Below are positions 18,082 to 27,282 of a DNA stretch of 64,000 bases, piece by piece. This stretch comes from Cryobacterium sp. MP_M3 (GTDB taxonomy: Bacteria; Actinomycetota; Actinomycetes; Actinomycetales; Microbacteriaceae): positions 16,568 through 80,567 of the forward strand of contig NZ_JADOVI010000015.1 in NCBI RefSeq assembly GCF_015752155.1. Reading direction: 5' to 3'. Within the stretch, counting starts at the first letter, position 1. Every line of letters begins with the position of its first letter. Below the pieces are notes generated by a model. It was not told where the DNA came from and did no database searches. It was given only the letters and a program-made list of their open reading frames with translations. The position numbers and the translations under genes were made by a program.

Positions 18082-20595
18082 CTAGAGCCGGTTGACCCCG
18101 GTGACCCGAAGCACGGCCGCGCCGAGTTCGTCGGAGGCGGCCAGGTCGATCGTGGCGCTGATGCCCCAGTCGTGGTCGCCGGCCGGGTCGTCGAAGATCT
18201 GCCGGGCGGTCCATTCGGTGGCGCCCTCGTCGAGGATCAGCAGGCCCGCCCCGCGCGCATTCGCCCCGGCGAGCAGCTCGTCGTGCTCGGCGAAGTAGCC
18301 GTCCATGGCGTCGGCCCAGGCATCCGCGGTGAACCCGTGTTCGCGGTCGAGTTCGCCGAGCTCGTCGTAGTGCTCGAGCGCCGCCAGCTGCACCCTGCGG
18401 AAGAGCTCATTGCGCACCAGGATCCGGAAGGCCCGGGTGTTCGTCGTCAGGCGGCGCGGGGCCGGCGGCAGCACCGAATGGGCCCCGGCCTCGTGCACGG
18501 CGAGGTCGGGGTGGATGAGTTCCTCCCACTCGTCGAGCAGGCTCGAGTCGACCTGGCGAACGAGCTCGCCGAGCCATTCGATCAGGTCGAGCAGGTCCTC
18601 GGTCTTCGCCTCGTCCGGGATGGTCTGCCGGGCGGCCCGGTAGGCGTCCGACAGGTAGCGCAGCACGACGCCCTCGCTGCGGGCGAGCTTGTAGAAGGCG
18701 ATGAACTCGCCGAACGACATCGCCCGCTCGTACATGTCGCGCACGACCGTCTTCGGGCGCAGGGCGAAGTCCGCGATCCACGGCTGCGATTCCTTGTAGG
18801 TGTCGAACGTGTAGGTGAGCAGTTCCTCGAGCGGCTTGGGCCAGGTGATCTCCTCGAGCAGCGCCATCCGCTCGTCGTATTCGATCCCCTCCCGCTTCAT
18901 CGCGTTCACGGCTTCACCGCGCGCGGCGAACTGCTGGCCCATCAGCACCGGGCGCGGGTCGTCGAGGGTCGCCTCGACGATCGAGATCATGTCCAGCGCA
19001 TAGCCGGGGTCTTCCACGTCGAGCAGGTCGAACGCGGCGAGCGCGAACGGGGACAACGGCTGGTTGAGCGCGAAGTTCGGCTGCAGGTCGACGGTGAGGC
19101 GGATGTCCGTGCGCCCGGTCCGCGGGTCGACGTTCTGCTCCACGATTCCCGCCGCGCGCAGCGTCTTGTAGATCCCCAGCGCCCGCCGGGCGTGCGCGAG
19201 CTGGCGCTTCCACGGCTCGTGGTTGTCGAAGACCAGAGAGTGGACATGGGCGTACGCGTCGCCGCCGCGCCCGATCACGTTGATCAGCATCGCCGCGGTC
19301 ATCTGCATGCTCGACTGCATGGTCTCCGGCTCGGCCGCGACGAGGCGATGGAACGACGGCTCGCCCCAGGAGACGAAGCCCTCCGGCGCCTTCTTGCGGA
19401 TGATCTTGCGCTTCTTCTTCGGGTCGTCGCCGGCCTTCAGGGTCGCCTTGAGGTTGTCGGTCTCGTGGTCGGGCGCCTGCACGGCCACCGTGCCGGCGGT
19501 GTCGTAGCCGGCCCGGCCGGCCCGCCCGGCGATCTGGTGGAATTCGCGGGCATTCAGCTGGCGCATCTTGACGCCGTCGTACTTGGTGAGCGCGGTGAAC
19601 AGCACCGTGCGGATCGGCACGTTGATGCCGACGCCGAGCGTGTCGGTGCCGCAGATCACCCGGAGCAGGCCGCGCTGGGCGAGCTGTTCGACGAGCCGGC
19701 GGTACTTGGGCAGCATCCCGGCATGGTGCACGCCGATGCCCATCCGGATCAGCCGGGACAGGGTCTTGCCGAAGCTGGTGGTGAAGCGGAACTCACCGAT
19801 CAGCTCGGCGATCGCCTCCTTCTGCTCCTTGGTGGCCACCTTCACGCTGCTCAGCGCCTGCGCGCGTTCCAGGGCGGCCGCCTGCGCGAAGTGGACGATG
19901 TAGACCGGAGCCTGCCCGGTCTTGAGCAGGTCTTCCACGGTCTCGTGCACGGGCGTGGTCTCGTAGAAGTAGTGCAGCGGCACGGGCCGCTCCACACCGG
20001 TGACGACCGCGGTGGGCCGACCGGTGCGCCGGGAGAGGTCGGCGGCGATGAACGCGACGTCGCCCAGGGTGGCCGACATCAGGATGAACTGCACCCGCGG
20101 CAGCAGCAGGAGGGGCACCTGCCAGGCCCAGCCGCGGTCGGGGTCGCCGTAGAAATGGAATTCGTCCATGACGACCTGGTCCACCTGGGTGTCCTCGCCG
20201 CTGCGCAGCGCGAGGTTCGCGAGGATCTCCGCCGTGCAGCAGATGATCGGGGCGTCGGAGTTCACCGAGGAGTCGCCGGTCATCATGCCCACGTTCTCGG
20301 CGCCGAAGATCTCGACGAGGGCGAAGAACTTCTCACTGACGAGCGCCTTGATCGGGGCGGTGTAGAAGGTGCGCTTGCCCGCGGACAGGGCGGCGAAGTG
20401 CGCGCCGACGGCGACCAGCGACTTGCCGGTGCCGGTGGGGGTGCTCAGGATGAGGTTCGCCCCCGACACGATCTCGATCACGGCCTCTTCCTGGGCCTGG
20501 TAGAGCGTCAGGCCCTGCTCCCCTGCCCAGAGTTCGAACGCCTCGAACAGGATGTCCGGGTCGGTGACGTGCGGGAGCGCGGTGAGAGTAGCCAT
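18082..20595 (-). CDS. DEAD/DEAH-box helicase with C-terminal DUF3516
   Basis: SF2 helicase of 837 aa. Motif I is STPTGTGKSLVA, motif II VVMDEFHFYGD, motif III SATLGD, and motif VI QIAGRAGRAGYD. The long C-terminal half, with no other known enzyme motif, is the actinobacterial DUF3516 region. Such proteins resemble Ski2/Mtr4-like helicases and may act on RNA or DNA; the role is undefined. The ATG at 20595 has GAAGGA upstream. The frame is open far upstream, but that part overlaps the divergent gene and its promoter. Confidence 0.9.
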   Translation of the reverse strand: MATLTALPHVTDPDILFEAFELWAGEQGLTLYQAQEEAVIEIVSGANLILSTPTGTGKSLVAVGAHFAALSAGKRTFYTAPIKALVSEKFFALVEIFGAENVGMMTGDSSVNSDAPIICCTAEILANLALRSGEDTQVDQVVMDEFHFYGDPDRGWAWQVPLLLLPRVQFILMSATLGDVAFIAADLSRRTGRPTAVVTGVERPVPLHYFYETTPVHETVEDLLKTGQAPVYIVHFAQAAALERAQALSSVKVATKEQKEAIAELIGEFRFTTSFGKTLSRLIRMGIGVHHAGMLPKYRRLVEQLAQRGLLRVICGTDTLGVGINVPIRTVLFTALTKYDGVKMRQLNAREFHQIAGRAGRAGYDTAGTVAVQAPDHETDNLKATLKAGDDPKKKRKIIRKKAPEGFVSWGEPSFHRLVAAEPETMQSSMQMTAAMLINVIGRGGDAYAHVHSLVFDNHEPWKRQLAHARRALGIYKTLRAAGIVEQNVDPRTGRTDIRLTVDLQPNFALNQPLSPFALAAFDLLDVEDPGYALDMISIVEATLDDPRPVLMGQQFAARGEAVNAMKREGIEYDERMALLEEITWPKPLEELLTYTFDTYKESQPWIADFALRPKTVVRDMYERAMSFGEFIAFYKLARSEGVVLRYLSDAYRAARQTIPDEAKTEDLLDLIEWLGELVRQVDSSLLDEWEELIHPDLAVHEAGAHSVLPPAPRRLTTNTRAFRILVRNELFRRVQLAALEHYDELGELDREHGFTADAWADAMDGYFAEHDELLAGANARGAGLLILDEGATEWTARQIFDDPAGDHDWGISATIDLAASDELGAAVLRVTGVNRL

Positions 20596-20774
20596 GATCC
20601 TTCGATCCTGCCCTATTCCACTGGGCGTCCGCTCCGGCCTGAGCCGCGGCAGGCCCGGCGCCGGCCCGGCCTGCGCGCGGGGAGACATCCGCTGCGCTGC
20701 CGATCGCGGCCGGCCGGCCGAAAGCCGCAGCGAATCGTAAGGACTTCCCCGGCGCGCCCCGGCACCCTCGAACC

Positions 20775-20780
20775 TATGCT
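20775..20780 (+). promoter_or_regulatory. -10 of a leaderless promoter for the molybdopterin oxidoreductase gene
   Basis: TATGCT, 6 nt before the ATG at 20787. Confidence 0.65.
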
Positions 20781-20786
20781 GAACGG

Positions 20787-22355
20787 ATGGCCAGCCCCGA
20801 CGAACCTCTCCGTTCCCGCAGCGGCACGCGCCTGTCCGCACTGTGGCGCCCCGCCGCGGCCGGTGTCGCCGCGGCGCTGGCCGGGCTGGGCGCGGCCGAG
20901 CTTGTCGCCGCGTTCCTCGCCCCGGCGGGCAGCCCGATCCTGGCCGTCGGTGCCCTCGTGATCGATCTCGTCCCTGGCTGGGTCAAGGAGCTGGTCATCG
21001 GCCTGTTCGGCACGGGCGACAAGGCGGTGCTGATCGTCTGCGTCGCCCTGGGGGCGTTCGTGCTGGCCGCCGTCGCCGGTGTGCTCGAGTCCCGTCGCCC
21101 GCCGTTCGGCCGGGCGCTCGTCGTCGCGGCGGGCGCACTCGCGGTGGTCGCGGTGCTGACCCGGTCCGGCTCCGCCACCTTCGACGCCCTGCCCTCGGTC
21201 AGTGCGATGGTGGTCGCGGCGGTGCTGCTCACGGTGCTCACCACCCGTCTGCCGCGCACCATCGACCCGGACTCGGGCTCCTCCGGCGTCGGCCGCAGGG
21301 CGTTCCTGGCCTGGACCGGCGGGAGCGCCGGACTCGGCCTCCTGGCCGTGATCGGCGGACAGCTGGTGTCGGCGGGCACCCGGGCCACGGATGCCGCCCG
21401 CGCCCGGTTCACCCTGCCGGCCCCGGCCGGAGCCCCGGCATCCATCCCGGCGGGAGCCGACCTCGGGACCGAGGGCCTCTCCCCCGTGATCACGCCGAAC
21501 CTCGGCTTCTACCGGATCGACACGGCGCTGCAGGTCCCCCGGATCGACCCGGCCGCCTGGACGCTGAAGGTCACCGGGATGGTCGAGAACGAGGTCGAGC
21601 TGACCTTCGCGGAGCTCCTCGCCCTGCCGCTGGAGGAGAGCACGACGACGCTCACCTGTGTGTCCAACCCCGTCGGCGGTGACCTGATCGGCAACGCCAC
21701 CTGGCTGGGCTATCCGATCCGGCTGCTGCTCGCCCGGGCGAAACCGCAGGCCGGCGCCGACATGGTGCTCTCGCGCAGCGAGGATGGCTGGACCGCGAGC
21801 ACCCCGCTGGAGGTCCTCACCGATGACCGCAACGCGATCCTCGCCGTCGGCATGAACGGCGTGCCGCTCCCCCTCGAGCACGGCTATCCGGTGCGGATGG
21901 TCGTGCCGGGCCTCTACGGCTACGTCTCGGCCACCAAATGGGTGGTCGAGCTGAACGTCACCCGGTTCGACCGGGAGACCGCCTACTGGACCAGCCGCGG
22001 CTGGACCGAACGCGGCCCGGTGAAACTGTCCTCCAGGATCGACGTACCCCGCGCGGGCACCCGCGCACCGGCCGGACCGGTCACGGTCGCCGGCGTCGCC
22101 TGGTCGCAGCACGTGGGCATCCGTTCGGTGCAGGTGCAGGTCGACGACGGCCCCTGGAACGACGCGGCCCTGGCCGACGCGATCTCCGCCGACACCTGGC
22201 GCCAGTGGAGCTGGCAGTGGGCCGCCCCCACCGGCCGGCACACCATCCGGGTGCGGGCGACCGACGCCGCCGGGCTGGTGCAGACCTCGGTCGTGCGCGA
22301 TGTCATCCCCGACGGGGCCACGGGACTGCACCAGGTGCCGGTGACGATCGGCTGA
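20787..22355 (+). CDS. Membrane-anchored sulfite-oxidase-family molybdopterin oxidoreductase
   Basis: 522 aa. The N-terminal third (about 20-155) has four to five hydrophobic helices. At about 170 a Tat-like motif GRRAFL precedes a further hydrophobic stretch, then the sulfite-oxidase catalytic fold. The Mo-ligand Cys lies in TLTCVSNPVGGDLIGNA, followed by HGYPVRMVVPGLYGYVSATKWV and a C-terminal Ig-like dimerisation domain. The active site should face outside. Related actinobacterial proteins are uncharacterised; a physiological substrate (sulfite or damaged methionine) is only a guess. Confidence 0.88.
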   Translation: MASPDEPLRSRSGTRLSALWRPAAAGVAAALAGLGAAELVAAFLAPAGSPILAVGALVIDLVPGWVKELVIGLFGTGDKAVLIVCVALGAFVLAAVAGVLESRRPPFGRALVVAAGALAVVAVLTRSGSATFDALPSVSAMVVAAVLLTVLTTRLPRTIDPDSGSSGVGRRAFLAWTGGSAGLGLLAVIGGQLVSAGTRATDAARARFTLPAPAGAPASIPAGADLGTEGLSPVITPNLGFYRIDTALQVPRIDPAAWTLKVTGMVENEVELTFAELLALPLEESTTTLTCVSNPVGGDLIGNATWLGYPIRLLLARAKPQAGADMVLSRSEDGWTASTPLEVLTDDRNAILAVGMNGVPLPLEHGYPVRMVVPGLYGYVSATKWVVELNVTRFDRETAYWTSRGWTERGPVKLSSRIDVPRAGTRAPAGPVTVAGVAWSQHVGIRSVQVQVDDGPWNDAALADAISADTWRQWSWQWAAPTGRHTIRVRATDAAGLVQTSVVRDVIPDGATGLHQVPVTIG

Positions 22356-22404
22356 TTTGTCCACGGGCCTCCACCTGACCCGCGACAGGGCGGCCGGCCG
22401 GGCG

Positions 22405-22410
22405 TATCCT
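22405..22410 (+). promoter_or_regulatory. Possible -10 for the TraR/DksA gene
   Basis: TATCCT, 65 nt before the ATG; no clear -35. Confidence 0.3.
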
Positions 22411-22474
22411 CAACAGCACAATCCTCGCGACGCGGCATTTCCGCCCCTGCAGCGAGCCGCTCGAAAGGACAGCC

Positions 22475-22867
22475 ATGCGCACCCAGACGAAGCTCTCCCC
22501 CGCTGACCTGCGGCACTTCGAGGGTCTGCTGCTGGAGGAGCGCCGCGACCTTGACGTCGCCCTCGGCCGGATCACCCACACCCTCGACGATGTGATCGAA
22601 GCCCGGAACAACGGCACCGCCGACGACGAGCACGATCCCGAGGGTCCGACGCTCACGATGGAGTGGTCGCGGATCTCCGGCGTGCACAGCGAGTTCGAGG
22701 CGAAGGCGGCCACGATCGACCGGGCGCTCGCCCGGATCAGCGACGGCAGTTACGGACTGTGCGTGCGGGGAGGCGAGCCCATCGGGCGGGCCAGGCTCGA
22801 GGCCCGGCCCGCCGCCGAGTTGTGCATCGACTGCGCCCGTGACGCGGAGGCGCGCCTGCGGGCCTGA
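22475..22867 (+). CDS. TraR/DksA family zinc-finger protein with one zinc ligand missing
   Basis: 130 aa, with an N-terminal coiled coil (about 8-85) and a C-terminal zinc finger like DksA, which binds the RNA polymerase secondary channel. The finger reads YGLCVRGGEPI...ARPAAELCIDC: the usual C-x2-C is C-x2-G, so only three of the four Cys remain. GAAAGGA 6 nt upstream supports the ATG. A regulatory role at stress promoters is a family-level inference. Confidence 0.82.
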   Translation: MRTQTKLSPADLRHFEGLLLEERRDLDVALGRITHTLDDVIEARNNGTADDEHDPEGPTLTMEWSRISGVHSEFEAKAATIDRALARISDGSYGLCVRGGEPIGRARLEARPAAELCIDCARDAEARLRA

Positions 22868-22899
22868 CCGCCGACCCGTTCGCCACTACCTCGGCCCGT

Positions 22900-24879
22900 C
22901 TACACCTCGTCGGCGACCGGGGCCGCGAACTGCGCGTTGTAGAGCGCGTGGTAGGCGCCACCGGCTGCGAGCAGTTCCGCGTGCGTGCCCAGCTCGACGA
23001 TCCGGCCGGCCTCCATCACGAGGATGAGGTCAGCGTCGCGGATCGTCGACAGGCGGTGTGCGATGACGAAACTGGTGCGGTCGGCGCGGAGGGCGCTCAT
23101 GGCCTTCTGCACGAGCACCTCGGTGCGGGTATCGACGGAGCTGGTCGCCTCGTCCAGGATGAGCACGCTCGGCTTGGCCAGGAACGCCCGGGCGATCGTG
23201 AGCAGCTGCTTCTCGCCCGCGCTGACGTTGCCGCCCTCGTCGTCGAGCACCGTGTCGTAGCCCTCCGGCAACGAGTGCACGAACCGGTCGACGTAGGTCG
23301 CCCGTGCGGCGGCCTGGATGTCCTCCTCCGAGGCATCCGGTCGCCCGTAGGCGATGTTCTCCCGGATGGTGCCGCCGAACAGCCAGGTGTCCTGCAACAC
23401 CATGCCCATCCGACCGCGCAGGTCGTCGCGGGTCATCGTCGCCACGTCGACGCCGTCGAGGGTGATCCGGCCGGAATCCAGCTCATAGAAGCGCATCATC
23501 AGGTTGACCAGGGTGGTCTTGCCCGCGCCGGTCGGCCCGACGATCGCGACCGTCTGGCCCGGTTCCGCGACCAGGCTGATGTGCTCGATCAGGGGCTTGT
23601 CGGCGGTGTAGCGGAACGACACGTCCTCGAAGGCGAGCCGGCCGTGCACGGTGGCCGGGGTCTCGGCCGGTTCCGGGTCGGGGCTCTGCTCCTCTGCGTC
23701 GAGCAGGTCGAAGACGCGCTCGGCGGATGCGACGCCGGACTGGAGCAGGTTGGCCATCGACCCGAGCTGGGCGAGCGGCTGGGTGAACTGGCGGGAGTAC
23801 TGGATGAAGGCCTGCACATCGCCGAGCTGCATCGCGCCGGACGCCACCTGGAGCCCGCCGACGACGGCGATGCCGACGTAGACGAGGTTGCCGATGAACG
23901 TCATCGCCGGCATGATCATGCCGCTGATGAACTGGGCGCCGAAGCTGGCCTGGTAGAGTTCCTCGTTCTTGACCCTGAAGCGTTCTTCGACCTCCTTCTG
24001 GCGGCCGAAGACCTTGACCAGGGCGTGCCCGGTGAAGGTCTCCTCGATCTGGCCGTTGAGCTCGCCGGTGTTCTTCCACTGCCCCACGAAGAGTTTCTGC
24101 GAGCGCTTGGCGATGAGCATCGTGGTCACCAGGGTGAGCGGCACCGTGACCAGGGCGATCACGGCCAGCAGCGGCGAGAGCAGGAACATCATCACGATGA
24201 CCCCGATCACGGTCAGCAGGGAGGTGACGATCTGGCTGAGGGACTGCTGCAGGCTCTGCGACACGTTGTCGACGTCGTTGGTGACCCGGCTGAGCAGTTC
24301 GCCGCGCTGAACGGAGTCGAAGTAGCGCAGTGGCAGGCGGTTGATCTTGGCCTCGATCTCGTCCCGCAGGCGGAACACCGTGCGCTGCACGACCCCGTTG
24401 AGCACATAGGCCTGGATCCAGCTGAACGCGGACGACAGCACATAGAGGATCATCGCCCAGAGCAGCACGGCGGACAGCGCGGCGAAGTCGATGCCGAGCC
24501 CCGGGGTGAGCGTCATGCCGCTGAGCATGTCCGCCTTGGCCGTGTCCCCCGCCGCGCGGAGGCCGGCGATGACGTCGGCCTGGCTGACGCCGGCGGGGAG
24601 CGCCTTGGACACGATGCCGGAGAAGATGAGGTTCGTGCCCTGGCCGAGCAGCCGCGGGCCGATCACCGAGAAGGTGACGCTGACCACGGCGAGCACCAGC
24701 ACGAGCAGGAGCCAGAGCCGTTCGGGCCTCAGCTTGCCGATCAGCCGTCGGGCCGAGGGCCCGAAGTTCATCGCCTTCTCGGCGGGGGCGCTCATGCCGC
24801 CGAACGGGCCGTGCCCGCCACCGGGTCCGCGGGCCGGCGGCCGGTCCGCGGCGGGCCGTTCCCTGGTTGCCTCGCTCAT
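22900..24879 (-). CDS. ABC exporter subunit B (permease-ATPase fusion)
   Basis: 659 aa. The N-terminus is a Pro/Gly-rich cytoplasmic tail; six transmembrane helices (about 50-365) and a nucleotide-binding domain follow. Walker A is GPTGAGKTT, the signature is the family variant NVSAGEKQL, and Walker B is VLILDEATSSVD with the catalytic Glu. It overlaps the preceding exporter gene by 4 nt (ATGA), so both form a heterodimer of the multidrug or lipid exporter type. It carries the intact catalytic site of the pair. Confidence 0.93.
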   Translation of the reverse strand: MSEATRERPAADRPPARGPGGGHGPFGGMSAPAEKAMNFGPSARRLIGKLRPERLWLLLVLVLAVVSVTFSVIGPRLLGQGTNLIFSGIVSKALPAGVSQADVIAGLRAAGDTAKADMLSGMTLTPGLGIDFAALSAVLLWAMILYVLSSAFSWIQAYVLNGVVQRTVFRLRDEIEAKINRLPLRYFDSVQRGELLSRVTNDVDNVSQSLQQSLSQIVTSLLTVIGVIVMMFLLSPLLAVIALVTVPLTLVTTMLIAKRSQKLFVGQWKNTGELNGQIEETFTGHALVKVFGRQKEVEERFRVKNEELYQASFGAQFISGMIMPAMTFIGNLVYVGIAVVGGLQVASGAMQLGDVQAFIQYSRQFTQPLAQLGSMANLLQSGVASAERVFDLLDAEEQSPDPEPAETPATVHGRLAFEDVSFRYTADKPLIEHISLVAEPGQTVAIVGPTGAGKTTLVNLMMRFYELDSGRITLDGVDVATMTRDDLRGRMGMVLQDTWLFGGTIRENIAYGRPDASEEDIQAAARATYVDRFVHSLPEGYDTVLDDEGGNVSAGEKQLLTIARAFLAKPSVLILDEATSSVDTRTEVLVQKAMSALRADRTSFVIAHRLSTIRDADLILVMEAGRIVELGTHAELLAAGGAYHALYNAQFAAPVADEV

Positions 24880-26609
24880 GCTGCTTCCTCCGCTGTGAGC
24901 TGTGATGACACGATTTCCTGGTAGGTCCTGCTGCTGTCGAGCAGCTCCTGGTGGGTGCCCGCGCCGACGATGCGGCCGTCTTCGAGCACGAGGATCTGGT
25001 CGGCGTCGATGATGGTCGACACGCGCTGCGCGACGATGATCATCGTCGCCCCGTCGGTGCCGGTCTTGAGGGCGGCGCGCAGCCGGGCATCCGTTGCCAG
25101 GTCGAGGGAGGAGAACGAGTCGTCGAAGATGTAGATCTCCGGGCGTTTGACCAGGGCGCGCGCGATCGCGAGTCGCTGTCGCTGGCCGCCGGACACGTTG
25201 GTGCCGCCCTGTGCGATCGGGGAGTCGAGTCCGTCCGGCATCTCCGAGACGAAGTCCTTCGCCTGGGCGATGGTGAGCGCCCGCCAGAGTTCCTCCTCGG
25301 TGGCGTCGGGCTTGCCGTATTCCAGGTTGCTGCGCACGGTGCCGGAGAACAGGTACGGTTTCTGCGGCACGAGGCCGATGTGCCCCCAGAGCAGGTCGGG
25401 GTTAAGCTCGCGCACGTCGACGCCGTCGACGAGCACCGAGCCGCTCGTGGCGTCGAAGAGCCGCGGCAGCAGGTTGACCAGGGTGGTCTTGCCGGAGCCG
25501 GTGCTGCCGATGATCGCGGTGGTCTGGCCGGAGCGGGCCAGGAAGCTCACATTGCGCAGCACCGGCTGCTCGGCTCCCGGGTAGGCGAAGCCCACGTCGA
25601 GCAGGGCGAGTTCACCGTGGCCGACGGTCGCGTTCACCGGGTTGGCCGGGGGAACCACGCTCGAGGCTGTGCTGAGCACCTCGCTGATCCGGTCGGCGGA
25701 GACGGTCGCCCGCGGAATCATCACGGCCATGAAAGTGGCCATCATCACGGCCATCAGGATCTGCATCAGGTAGGACAGGAAGGCGATCAGGGTGCCGACC
25801 TGCATCGAACCGTCCTGGATCCGGAACGCCCCGAACCAGATCACGGCCACGCTGGAGACGTTGAGCACGAGCATCACGATCGGGAACATGAGCGCCATCA
25901 GCCGGCCGGCGCGCAGCGCGTAGTCCGTGACGTCCTCGTTGGCCACGGCGAAGCGGGCCTGCTCGCGGTCCTCGCGCACGAACGCGCGGATGACCCGGAT
26001 GCCGGTGAGCTGTTCGCGCAGCACCCGGTTGATGGTGTCGATCTTCGTCTGCATCACCCGGAACAGGGGCACCATCCGCACGATGATCAGGCCGACGGCG
26101 ATCAGGAGCACGGGCACGCTCACCGCGATCAGCCAGGAGAGTTGCACGTCCTGGCGGATCGCCATGATCACCCCGCCGATGGAGAGGATGGGCGCGGAGA
26201 CCATCAGGGTGGAGGTCATCAGCACGAGCATCTGCACCTGCTGCACATCGTTGGTGGAGCGGGTGATCAGCGACGGGGCACCGAACCGGGTGACCTCCTG
26301 CTCGGAGTACTCGCCGACCCGGGAGAAGACGGCTCCGCGCAGGTCACGCCCGAGCGCCATCGCCGCCTTCGCGCCGAAGTAGACCGCGATGATCGAGCAC
26401 ACGATCTGGGCGAAGGTGATCAGCAGCATCATCCCGCCGACGCGGAGGATGTAGCCGGTGTCGCCCTTGGCGACCCCCTCGTCGATGATGTCGGCGTTGA
26501 GGGTGGGCAGGTAGAGCGACGCGATCGACTGCGCCAGCTGGAAGACGACGACCGCCGCCAGCAGGCGGCGGTACGGCCGCAGGTATTTCACGAGCAGTTT
26601 CCACAACAT
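24876..26609 (-). CDS. ABC exporter subunit A with degenerate catalytic carboxylate
   Basis: 577 aa with six transmembrane helices (about 15-310) and a nucleotide-binding domain: Walker A GSTGSGKTT, signature NVSGGQRQR, Walker B IYIFDDSFSSLD. The residue after the Walker B Asp is Asp, not Glu, as in the degenerate site of heterodimeric exporters such as TM287/288. AGGAGA lies 6 nt upstream of the ATG. It starts 9 nt after the tetR stop, so the exporter is under that repressor's operon promoter. Confidence 0.93.
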   Translation of the reverse strand: MLWKLLVKYLRPYRRLLAAVVVFQLAQSIASLYLPTLNADIIDEGVAKGDTGYILRVGGMMLLITFAQIVCSIIAVYFGAKAAMALGRDLRGAVFSRVGEYSEQEVTRFGAPSLITRSTNDVQQVQMLVLMTSTLMVSAPILSIGGVIMAIRQDVQLSWLIAVSVPVLLIAVGLIIVRMVPLFRVMQTKIDTINRVLREQLTGIRVIRAFVREDREQARFAVANEDVTDYALRAGRLMALMFPIVMLVLNVSSVAVIWFGAFRIQDGSMQVGTLIAFLSYLMQILMAVMMATFMAVMIPRATVSADRISEVLSTASSVVPPANPVNATVGHGELALLDVGFAYPGAEQPVLRNVSFLARSGQTTAIIGSTGSGKTTLVNLLPRLFDATSGSVLVDGVDVRELNPDLLWGHIGLVPQKPYLFSGTVRSNLEYGKPDATEEELWRALTIAQAKDFVSEMPDGLDSPIAQGGTNVSGGQRQRLAIARALVKRPEIYIFDDSFSSLDLATDARLRAALKTGTDGATMIIVAQRVSTIIDADQILVLEDGRIVGAGTHQELLDSSRTYQEIVSSQLTAEEAA

Positions 26610-26618
26610 CGGGCTCTC

Positions 26619-27239
26619 CTAGGGGGCGTGGTGCGGGGTCGTGGTGGAGTGGTGCTGGACGGGCGCGCCCATGATGCCGTGCAGGATCAGGGCGGTGATC
26701 TCCGCGTCGTCGAAGTCGGGGCCGTCGCGGATCTGGGGCACGGATGCCGCGAGCGTCACCATCCGGACGATCTGGCCGACCCGTTCGGCCGGAACCCGGA
26801 ACCGCTCGAGGTCGTCGGCGAGGATGCCGGCCAGGATCCCGGCGAATTCGCCGGCCACGTGGTGCCCCTTCTCGTGCCCGGGCGGGGGACCGTGCCGGCC
26901 GAGCGCGGTCATCAGGGTGAACAGCGTCGTGAACCGGGCGCGCATCACGGCGACGATCGCCCGGAGCCGGTCCTCGAGCGGCAGGAGCGGGTCGATCGCC
27001 CGCAACTGCCGCCGGAACGGCTCGGGGTCGAGGTGGCGGGCGACGGCGGCCTGGATCAGCTCGTCCTTGCTGCCGAAGGCGCGGAAGATGGTGCCCTCGG
27101 CGATCCCTGCGCAGTCCGCGATCTGCCGGGTGGTGACGGCCTGCCCGTGCTCGAGCAGGAGCGGCGTGACGGCGTCGATCAGCATGGCCTGGCGGTCCTC
27201 GACGGACAGCGCTTTCGCTCGTGCGGGTTTGACGACCAT
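26619..27239 (-). CDS. TetR family transcriptional repressor of the ABC exporter operon
   Basis: 206 aa. An N-terminal TetR helix-turn-helix (VTTRQIADCAGIAEGTIFRAFGSKDELI, in two parts about residues 37-64) is followed by a helical ligand domain. It is first in a three-gene operon with the two exporter subunits. A perfect 18-bp palindrome overlaps its promoter, implying autorepression relieved by an exporter substrate. The ATG at 27239 is fixed by TAAGAT-N7-ATG. His-rich tail (QHHSTTTPHHAP). Confidence 0.9.
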   Translation of the reverse strand: MVVKPARAKALSVEDRQAMLIDAVTPLLLEHGQAVTTRQIADCAGIAEGTIFRAFGSKDELIQAAVARHLDPEPFRRQLRAIDPLLPLEDRLRAIVAVMRARFTTLFTLMTALGRHGPPPGHEKGHHVAGEFAGILAGILADDLERFRVPAERVGQIVRMVTLAASVPQIRDGPDFDDAEITALILHGIMGAPVQHHSTTTPHHAP

Positions 27240-27246
27240 GCCCTCG

Positions 27247-27252
27247 ATCTTA
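27247..27252 (-). promoter_or_regulatory. -10 of a leaderless promoter for tetR and the exporter operon
   Basis: TAAGAT, 7 nt before the ATG at 27239. Confidence 0.6.
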
Positions 27253-27254
27253 GA

Positions 27255-27272
27255 TGAGTGAGCGCTCACTCA
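27255..27272. promoter_or_regulatory. TetR operator, perfect 18-bp palindrome TGAGTGAGCGCTCACTCA
   Basis: Centred at 27263.5, immediately upstream of the tetR -10, so bound repressor would block the spacer region. The TGAGTGAGCGCTCACTCA type is a common operator for TetR-controlled multidrug exporters. Confidence 0.85.
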
Positions 27273-27282
27273 CAAGGTTGGA

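Noticed and set aside
24951..27257. 768-codon plus-strand frame opposite the exporter and tetR genes
   Set aside because: Antisense shadow spanning three real genes.
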